Below are positions 56,480 through 64,000 of a stretch of DNA of 64,000 bases, piece after piece (the first letter of the stretch is position 1; every line of letters begins with the position of its first letter). This stretch comes from Nemertoderma westbladi (taxonomy: Eukaryota; Xenacoelomorpha; Nemertodermatida; Nemertodermatidae), in assembly GCA_032718475.1 (NCBI GenBank), contig JAUCBJ010003676.1, forward strand, positions 80,763 through 144,762, given 5' to 3'. Both the position numbers and the translations under genes were made by a program. The notes under the pieces are model-generated. The model was not told the DNA's origin. It searched no databases and saw only the letters and a list, made by a program, of their open reading frames with translations.

Positions 56480-59400
56480 AATTTTATAGCTTTATATTAT
56501 ACTCACCTCAATAATAAATAACTCGCACAATATTTATTGGGATTTGTAGCTTTATTTTATACTCACCTCAATAATAAATAACTCGCACAATATTTTTTGG
56601 GATTTGTAGCTTTATTTTATACTCACCTCAATAATAAATAACTCGCACAATATTTATTGGGAATTGTAGCTTTATTTTATACTCACCTCAATAATAAATA
56701 ACTCGCACAATATTTATTGGGATTTGTAGCTTTATTTTATACTCACATCAATAATAAATAACTCGCACAATATTTATTGGGAATTGTAGCTTTATTTTAT
56801 ACTCACATCAATATTAAATAACTCGCACAATATTTATTGGGAATTGTAGCTTTATTTTATACTCACATCAATAATAAATAACTCGCACAATATTTATTGG
56901 GAATTGTAGCTTTATTTTATACTCACATCAATAATAAATAACTCGCACAATATTTATTGGGAATTGTAGCTTTATTTTATACTCACATCAATAATAAATA
57001 ACTCGCACAATATTTATTGGGAATTGTAGCTTTATTTTATACTCACATCAATCATAAATAACTCGCACAATATTTATTGCGAATTGTAGCTTTATTTTAT
57101 ACTCACATCAATAATAAATAACTCGCACAATATTTATTGGGAATTGTAGCTTTATTTTATACTCACATCAATATTAAATAACTAGCACAATATTTATTGG
57201 GAATTGTAACTTTATTTTATACTCACATCAATAATAAATAACTCGCACAATATTTATTGGGAATTGTAGCTTTATTTTATACTCACATCAATAATAAATA
57301 ACTCGCACAATATTTATTGGGAATTGTAGCTTTATTTTATACTCACATCAATAATAAATAACTCGCACAATATTTATTGGGAATTGTAGCTTTATTTTAT
57401 ACTCACATCAATCATAAATAACTCGCACAATATTTATTGCGAATTGTAGCTTTATTTTATACTCACATCAATAATAAATAACTCGCACAATATTTATTGG
57501 GAATTGTAGCTTTATTTTATACTCACATCAATAATAAATAACTCGCACAATATTTATTGGGAATTGTAGCTTTATTTTATACTCACCTCAATAATAAATA
57601 ACTCGCACAATATTTATTGGGATTTGTAGCTTTATTTTATACTCACATCAATAATAAATAACTCGCACAATATTTATTGGGAATTGTAGCTTTATTTTAT
57701 ACTCACATCAATATTAAATAACTCACACAATATTTATTGGGAATTGTAGCTTTATTTTATACTCACATCAATAATAAATAACTCGCACAATATTTATTGG
57801 GAATTGTAGCTTTATTTTATACTCACATCAATAATAAATAACTCGCACAATATTTATTGGGAATTGTAGCTTTATTTTATACTCACATCAATAATAAATA
57901 ACTCGCACAATATTTATTGGGAATTGTAGCTTTATTTTATACTCACATCAATCATAAATAACTCGCACAATATTTATTGCGAATTGTAGCTTTATTTTAT
58001 ACTCACATCAATAATAAATAACTCGCACAATATTTATTGGGAATTGTAGCTTTATTTTATACTCACATCAATATTAAATAACTAGCACAATATTTATTGG
58101 GAATTGTAACTTTATTTTATACTCACATCAATAATAAATAACTCGCACAATATTTATTGGGAATTGTAGCTTTATTTTATACTCACCTCAATAATAAATA
58201 ACTCGCACAATATTTATTGGGAATTGTAGCTTTATTTTATACTCACATCAATAATAAATAACTCGCACAATATTTATTGGGAATTGTAGCTTTATTTTAT
58301 ACTCACATCAATAATAAATAACTCGCACAATATTTATTGGGAATTGTAGCTTTATTTTATACTCACATCAATAATAAATAACTCGCACAATATTTATTGG
58401 GAATTGTAGCTTTATTTTATACTCACATCAATAATAAATAACTCGCACAATATTTATTGGGAATTGTAGCTTTATTTTATACTCACATCAATAATAAATA
58501 ACTCAGCACAATATTTATTGGGAATTGTAGCTTTATTTTATACTCACATCAATATTAAATAACTCGCACAATATTTATTGGGAATTGTAGCTTTATTTTA
58601 TACTCACCTCAATAATAAATAACTCGCACAATATTTATTGGGAATTGTAGCTTTATTTTATACTCACATCAATAATAAATAACTCGCACAATATTTATTG
58701 GGAATTGTAGCTTTATTTTATACTCACATCAATAATAAATAACTAGCACAATATTTATTGGGAATTGTAGCTTTATTTTATACTCACATCAATAATAAAT
58801 AACTCGCACAATATTTATTGGGAATTGTAGCTTTATTTTATACTCACATCAATAATAAATAACTCGCACAATATTTATTGGGAATTGTAGCTTTATTTTA
58901 TACTCACATCAATAATAAATAACTCGCACAATATTTATTGGGAATTGTAGCTTTATTTTATACTCACATCAATAATAAATAACTCGCACAATATTTATTG
59001 GGAATTGTAGCTTTATTTTATACTCACATCAATAATAAATAACTAGCACAATATTTATTGGGAATTGTAGCTTTATTTTATACTCACATCAATAATAAAT
59101 AACTCGCACAATATTTATTGGGAATTGTAGCTTTATTTTATACTCACATCAATAATAAATAACTCGCACAATATTTATTGGGAATTGTAGCTTTATTTTA
59201 TACTCACATCAATAATAAATAACTCGCACAATATTTATTGGGAATTGTAGCTTTATTTTATACTCACATCAATAATAAATAACTCGCACAATATTTATTG
59301 GGAATTGTAGCTTTATTTTATACTCACATCAATAATAAATAACTCGCACAATATTTATTGGGAATTGTAGCTTTATTTTATACTCACATCAATATTAAAT

Positions 59401-60733
59401 AACTAGCACAATATTTATTGGGAATTGTAGCTTTATTTTATACTCACATCAATAATAAATAACTCGCACAATATTTATTGGGAATTGTAGCTTTATTTTA
59501 TACTCACATCAATAATAAATAACTCGCACAATATTTATTGGGAATTGTAGCTTTATTTTATACTCACATCAATAATAAATAACTCGCACAATATTTATTG
59601 GGATTTGTAGCTTTATTTTATACTCACATCAATAATAAATAACTAGCACAATATTTATTGGGAATTGTAGCTTTATTTTATACTCACATCAATAATAAAT
59701 AACTCGCACAATATTTATTGGGAATTGTAGCTTTATTTTATACTCACATCAATAATAAATAACTCGCACAATATTTATTGGGAATTGTAGCTTTATTTTA
59801 TACTCACATCAATAATAAATAACTCGCACAATATTTATTGGGAATTGTAGCTTTATTTTATACTCACATCAATAATAAATAACTCGCACAATATTTATTG
59901 GGAATTGTAGCTTTATTTTATACTCACATCAATAATAAATAACTCGCACAATATTTATTGGGAATTGTAGCTTTATTTTATACTCACATCAATAATAAAT
60001 AACTCGCACAATATTTATTGGGAATTGTAGCTTTATTTTATACTCACATCAATAATAAATAACTCGCACAATATTTATTGGGAATTGTAGCTTTATTTTA
60101 TACTCACATCAATATTAAATAACTTGCACAATATTTATTGGGAATTGTAGCTTTATTTTATACTCACATCAATAATAAATAACTCGCACAATATTTATTG
60201 GGAATTGTAGCTTTATTTTATACTCACATCAATAATAAATAACTCGCACAATATTTATTGGGAATTGTAGCTTTATTTTATACTCACATCAATAATAAAT
60301 AACTCGCACAATATTTATTGGGAATTGTAGCTTTATTTTATACTCACATCAATAATAAATAACTCGCACAATATTTATTGGGAATTGTAGCTTTATTTTA
60401 TACTCACATCAATAATAAATAACTCGCACAATATTTATTGGGAATTGTAGCTTTATTTTATACTCACATCAATAATAAATAACTCGCACAATATTTATTG
60501 GGAATTGTAGCTTTATTTTATACTCACATCAATAATAAATAACTTGCACAATATTTATTGGGAATTGTAGCTTTATTTTATACTCACATCAATAATAAAT
60601 AACTCGCACAATATTTATTGGGAATTGTAGCTTTATTTTATACTCACATCAATAATAAATAACTCGCACAATATTTATTGGGAATTGTAGCTTTATTTTA
60701 TACTCACATCAATAATAAATAACTCGCACAATT
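56480..60733 (+). repeat. 60-bp satellite, about 71 copies
   Basis: The unit is ACTCGCACAATATTTATTGG followed by GAATTGTAGCTTTATTTTAT and ACTCACATCAATAATAAATA. The phase is constant to the base except for one inserted base near 58505. Variants (ATCATAAATA, TATTAAATA, CTAGCACAA, CACCTCAAT, GATTTG) are scattered and partly block-duplicated. Each unit has an 8-bp inverted repeat AATAAATA/TATTTATT around the 10-base loop ACTCGCACAA. On the minus strand, which is transcribed if the gene model is right, each full unit carries GTGAGT, TATAAAATA and two AATAAA hexamers. Confidence 0.95.
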
Positions 60734-60743
60734 TTTAACTAAC

Positions 60744-60861
60744 CAGTAACTCTTCTCTTCACTTCTAGATCTTCTGATATTTCCTGGTTAGCAACACTTG
60801 CAGCTGCAAGTCTATTGACCTGTAGTGTCAAAAGTAATAGGCCTAGTAATGCCTTCACCAT
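60744..60861 (-). CDS. Signal-peptide exon, likely exon 1 of the FReD-EGF gene
   Basis: ATG 60861 opens a classic secretory leader: MVKALLGLLLLTLQVNRLAAA, with cleavage expected after AAA or AAAS. About 18 polar residues containing KRR follow, then the donor ACTG|GTTAGT in phase 1. An in-frame ATG 15 bases upstream (60876) would add MAVPD; the downstream ATG gives the better leader. The phase matches the FReD acceptor exactly and would place the first FReD cysteine about 20 residues after the presumed cleavage site. The satellite starts about ten bases inside the intron. It is too short to prove by itself, and its link to the FReD exon is inferred from strand, order and phase. Confidence 0.6.
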
Positions 60862-60879
60862 ATCAGGGACTGCCATAAG

Positions 60880-61427
60880 GCTAAGTACCCTGAATGGGAT
60901 ATAGGCCTACCGGGTACAATAACCACCAAGTCGAATAATTAAATTAAATTTAACAGCTAACCTTACGATTTGTATAATATTGTACCCGTGTTGTACAGCA
61001 TTATATTCCTGTAGTTATGAGAAGCAACAGAACCTGTAATAAGAAGCTTATGGATTTTTTCTCATGAGGAATGATGATGAACATGTAGAGAATAATATAA
61101 CTTAATCCTCTCTCCACAAGCGATCCATATTCATCTGTAATACACATTCCTTGTATACAAGAGTAAAATCCCCTTAGTACAATGTATTTAGCTACACTAA
61201 CATATAACTCTTATAGAAATAGGGGGATTATAATATTCACTGACTCTGGTGCATGGCATTCGATTTTTAAGCATCTCATAACTCACATTGTTAGTAACAA
61301 TGTAGTTTATGAGATAGCTGACATAAGATAATAACTAAATTATGGTCAGAAAGTTGCAATTAATAGTGGAACCATGCAACTTCGACACATAGTACATTTA
61401 CTGGCATATCTGATTTGGCTCAAATTC
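60880..61427. other. Upstream region; imperfect hairpin
   Basis: No gene is present. An inverted repeat (61273-61293 with about 61294-61315; ATCTCATAACTCACATTGTTA and its near complement) could form a hairpin. No TATA box is obvious upstream of the minus-strand signal-peptide exon. Confidence 0.45.
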
Positions 61428-61488
61428 CTATATTTCACTCTTCAATATCAGTATGGTATTCTTCAATACTAAAAAATCACCCAGAGTA

Positions 61489-61573
61489 GTTTCACCCCCG
61501 GTTAAAATCCCCTCGTAAATTATTCTAACCAGGGGGTGAAAATTACTAGGGAATTTTAACCGGGGGGGTGAAT
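61489..61573. repeat. Small inverted-repeat element
   Basis: TTCACCCCCGGTTAAAATCCC at the left and its near-complement GGGAATTTTAACCGGGGGGGTGAA at the right enclose about 40 bases, which contain another GGGGGTGAAAATT. It resembles a miniature inverted-repeat element or a hairpin pair. The 96-codon frame reading through it is not credible. Confidence 0.55.
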
Positions 61574-61579
61574 TTTTAG

Positions 61580-62110
61580 GGGGGTGGAATTCTCTGCTAC
61601 ACCGGTGAGATAGTGTTGGACAGTTTGGTTTATTATAATGAAATCCTTCCACATAGTCCTCCCACCCCCAACCACTAACAGCGCGCCCCTGCGCCCGTAT
61701 ATAGTTGTCAGCAGCCATTCTACAGTATCAACAGTAACACTAACTACCTATGGTGCCCGTGATATGGGACTGTGGTCTATGGAACGCCAATAGCTCCATA
61801 ATGTTACTACCAAACTAAATATTTGTTAGCTACTTTTTTATCCCCCCCCCCCACTGATCTCGGCTATTTGTGAATGGATTTCTTTGAAATTTAGTGGAAA
61901 CCTACACATGCATATTACAAACTCAAAACCAAAAAAAAGTTTTTGAAAATCACAGTAGTGAGACCGTGTTGGCACTTTTCGCACACGGTTACATAAATTT
62001 GCCAAATACTTTTATGTTGAGAAACGTAAAGTGTCAAAATAATTGGACATGTGGACTTATAATGGTATGCTTTTTTACAATCCTTTTTTATTAAAATGTA
62101 AGTTTTATAA
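61580..62110. other. No gene seen; C-run
   Basis: A C-run lies at about 61843-61852. No supported coding sequence is visible. Confidence 0.4.
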
Positions 62111-62159
62111 AAAGATATATATAAATTTCTCATTAGAGAACTTCTAATTCTTATACATC

Positions 62160-62282
62160 ATGAATTCGCTTTGTATAACCGCTGCTGTATCTCTACCTTT
62201 ACTAATTCTACCAGTGGCTATGGGCTTGGATAATTTAGTATCAATGGTTTGTCGTTCTGAAGAAGGTTGTGGGAATGCGGTT
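62160..62282 (+). CDS. Candidate first coding exon with signal peptide (unknown gene)
   Basis: ATG 62160 opens MNSLCITAAVSLPLLILPVA, a plausible signal peptide. A short mature start with two cysteines follows, then the strong donor GTT|GTAAGT at 62283 in phase 0. A TATA-like GATATATATAAATT lies about 40 bases upstream. Reading past the donor gives a low-quality tail and a stop at 62387, consistent with intron sequence. No downstream exon is seen before LINE relic G. It is divergent from the FReD-EGF gene, 1.3 kb away. A chance frame remains possible. Confidence 0.4.
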
Positions 62283-62389
62283 GTAAGTAAACAACATCAA
62301 CACTCGTGTTATATATATAGTGTGTTGAACCTGACTAAATGCTGCGTATTAATAACTTTTAGTATATACAGTAGAGATAAGTTTTAATA

Positions 62390-62675
62390 ATCCTTGTTTG
62401 ATAAACTAGTTTATATTAATTAAGTCATACCTTAATACATTACAAAGGCATAGCTGGAAGGAAGACTAGAGACAGAGTGCTTGCATTAGCAGCAGAGTAA
62501 AGTTAGCAGAGCCAGTAAAATGGCACCCTTGTAGAGGCAAATACTTAGTTACTCCTTGATGTGATTTTCTGAGTAGATAGGTTTGTATCCATGTGGACCA
62601 ATATGGATCCAAGGGAATGGATAATTAAATTAGTACTGTTGTATAGTCTTACCAAACCGCCATTTTTAAACCATT
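62390..62675. other. No feature seen
   Basis: No coding or repeat signature is visible in this stretch. Confidence 0.35.
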
Positions 62676-62679
62676 TTAC

Positions 62680-63780
62680 GAATTTTTTGTTTGATTTATT
62701 TTCGGCTTTTGCTCAAAAGTTATAATTTTATCATAAGTTGATATTTTATATATAATTTTATCAAAAGTGTTTAGAATTTTGATGTTTAGGGCTGCCCTTA
62801 GTAGTCTTGTGTAGCAACCATCAACTCGTTGTTCAAGTGATTTAGTTATAGTCAGTGTCCAGGTCTCACGCCCGTATAAAAATACACTTTCCACTGTGGC
62901 TCGAAAGAACTTAGTCTTCAGGTGCCTGGAGAGATCTGATTTCCAGATGGTATCCATTTTTGATAGAGCTACCCAAGCCTTTGGTTTCCTAACTTCTATG
63001 TCTTTTTGCTACTCGATCCAAGGAACTGGAAGTCGTCGACCTTCCTTAGTTGATTATTATCAATAGTTGTCAAGTTTCCATCAACATTAAAGTTCATGAA
63101 TTCGGTCTTGGTAGTATTTATATGCAATCCAACCTCCTTAGCAGCCCTCTCCACTTTATTTAGTAGAAGCTCTGCATCTGCTAGCGTATTAGAGAGTAGG
63201 GCGATGTCATCCGCAAAGTCGGTGTCTTTGACTATAGTTGCTAGATATCTACTACTTTTGCGTTCTTGAAGTGTGAATCCGAGATCTTCACCCTTTGTGG
63301 CCGTCCTCATTGCGTAATCCAGCACAATTACAAATAGTAAACTAATGTCTAATGTGTCACCTTGCAGTACGCCAGCCAGGATTGAGAAAAACTCAGTTTC
63401 ACCATCTGTACTTCAGTGTCACAATATAACAATACAATGTCAGCAACAATTACTTCTGGTATTCCATAAGCTCTTAGGATTTCAAGCATTTTACCTCTAT
63501 GGATGGAGTCCACAAAAGTCATGACTGCGGGGAGAATCTTTGACTTAATTCCTTCAATCAGTCTTCGTAGTGCAAGTATCTGAGCTATTGTTGATCTACT
63601 TGGACGAAATCCGTTTTGTCTCTTACGCAGTAGTTTCTCTATGTGAGGCCTAATCCTATATAGAATCATTTTATTGAATATTTTGGCAGCTACCACAAGC
63701 AGTTGGGGAGAGGCTTTAGTTGACCTTTGGTCCAAATTGGTGGTGCAAACATTCAATAATGGTCTGTTTAGCACTCCGGT
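62680..63780 (-). mobile_element. LINE relic G (reverse transcriptase)
   Basis: Minus-strand RT pieces run in order: LLVVAAKIFNKMILYRIRPH, RQNGFRPSRSTIAQILALRR, AVMTFVDSIHRGKMLEILRA (the FDS part of the catalytic block is deleted), then after a frameshift LDYAMRTATKGEDLGFTLQE and TDFADDIALLSN with the FADD pair. The thumb region ends with FLYGRETWTLT. It is the same family as relic C, and the two together cover most of the RT. Frameshifts near 63350 and 62995 make it non-functional. Confidence 0.82.
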
Positions 63781-64000
63781 TTTCCATTACTACTAGGATC
63801 GGCATGCTGCATTGCAGCTGCATTTTAAGGAATGCTGTGCCGGTGTTCGCGCTTTCAGACCTTTGGCAGTTTAACCTGCCAAATTAAGATGTCTTCTAGA
63901 TATTAAATCGCTTTTTAGCCTATGACAAGTATTTGATTCACTACACTAGTCGAAACCAATCTGTGCGCGACCATTCACCCGCTGGATATTCCTGGGAGAT
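63781..64000. other. No feature seen
   Basis: Nothing recognisable is seen before the window ends. Confidence 0.4.

Larger units (their letters stand above)
29787..60876 (-). other. Gene model: secreted or anchored fibrinogen-EGF protein, at least four exons
   Basis: Four minus-strand exons read in order: signal peptide (60861-60744), fibrinogen-related domain (49066-48425), EGF-like domain (30961-30833), then ectodomain with stalk and anchor (30539-29787). Every internal junction is phase 1 with consensus GT...AG, so the parts join in frame into about 545 residues. The FReD-to-EGF junction rebuilds the DVDEC start typical of calcium-binding EGF domains. This is an inference: additional exons inside the 11.7 and 17.5 kb introns, or two neighbouring genes, cannot be excluded. 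FReD proteins act in innate recognition, allorecognition and gamete binding, and a surface recognition role is plausible here. The introns are filled with retroelements and satellites. No gene symbol is justified. Confidence 0.55.

Noticed and set aside
56480-60733. CRISPR-like array
   Set aside because: The units are contiguous 60-bp repeats without unique spacers, in an animal genome.
61428-61718. 96-codon minus-strand frame
   Set aside because: It crosses the inverted repeat and poly-G runs; composition is not protein-like.

Overview
This is animal nuclear DNA. The protein-coding exons have spliced junctions and belong to metazoan extracellular families (fibrinogen C-terminal domain, calcium-binding EGF). 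Nearly everything else is retrotransposon: BEL/Pao LTR elements and APE-type LINEs, plus long tandem arrays. A marine invertebrate, perhaps a deuterostome such as an ascidian or echinoderm, fits best. I cannot name the species from sequence alone.

Layout. (1) 1-17.2 kb: one complete, apparently young BEL/Pao retrotransposon (BEL1, minus strand, 549-17084). It has two 2.23 kb LTRs, a 5-bp target duplication (gatga), an uninterrupted 2765-codon gag-pol and extra small frames between pol and the 3' LTR. It sits inside a tandem, promoter-like repeat. (2) 17.2-25.4 kb: poly-C tracts, a dispersed repeat, a frameshifted DNA-transposon-like transposase (18.9-20.7 kb, minus) and two LINE relics. (3) 25.4-29.6 kb: a 63-bp near-perfect palindrome, a foldback-like element whose inverted arms are built of tandem repeats around a 27-bp proline-codon minisatellite, and a 42-bp minisatellite of about 51 copies. 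(4) 29.8-60.9 kb, minus strand: I infer one host gene. Four separate open segments have consensus splice sites, all phase 1, and read in order as signal peptide, fibrinogen-related domain, EGF-like domain, novel ectodomain with Thr-rich stalk and C-terminal hydrophobic anchor. Its introns hold almost all the repeats of this region: LINE copies, a solo LTR, a second BEL element (BEL2) with in-frame stops, several minisatellites, a rearranged third BEL relic (BEL3) and a 4.25 kb satellite of 60-bp units that begins about ten bases after the exon 1 donor. (5) 61-64 kb: small inverted repeats, a candidate first exon of another secreted protein on the plus strand, and another LINE relic.

How it fits together. 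The only likely host functions visible are the fibrinogen-EGF cell-surface gene and perhaps the divergent signal-peptide exon at 62.16 kb. The rest records nested insertions. Two copies of the same LINE (32.0-33.7 and 55.1-56.5 kb) act as empty-site references for each other and show precisely where the solo LTR and BEL2 entered. The most unusual signals are the FReD-EGF gene model; the repeated 5'-splice-site heptamer AGGTAAG on the coding strand of BEL1 (14 copies by eye, in two reading frames); the foldback element; the intron-1 satellite, whose transcribed strand carries poly(A) hexamers and a GTGAGT in nearly every unit; and accessory frames downstream of pol in two different BEL elements, both with a -1 overlap.
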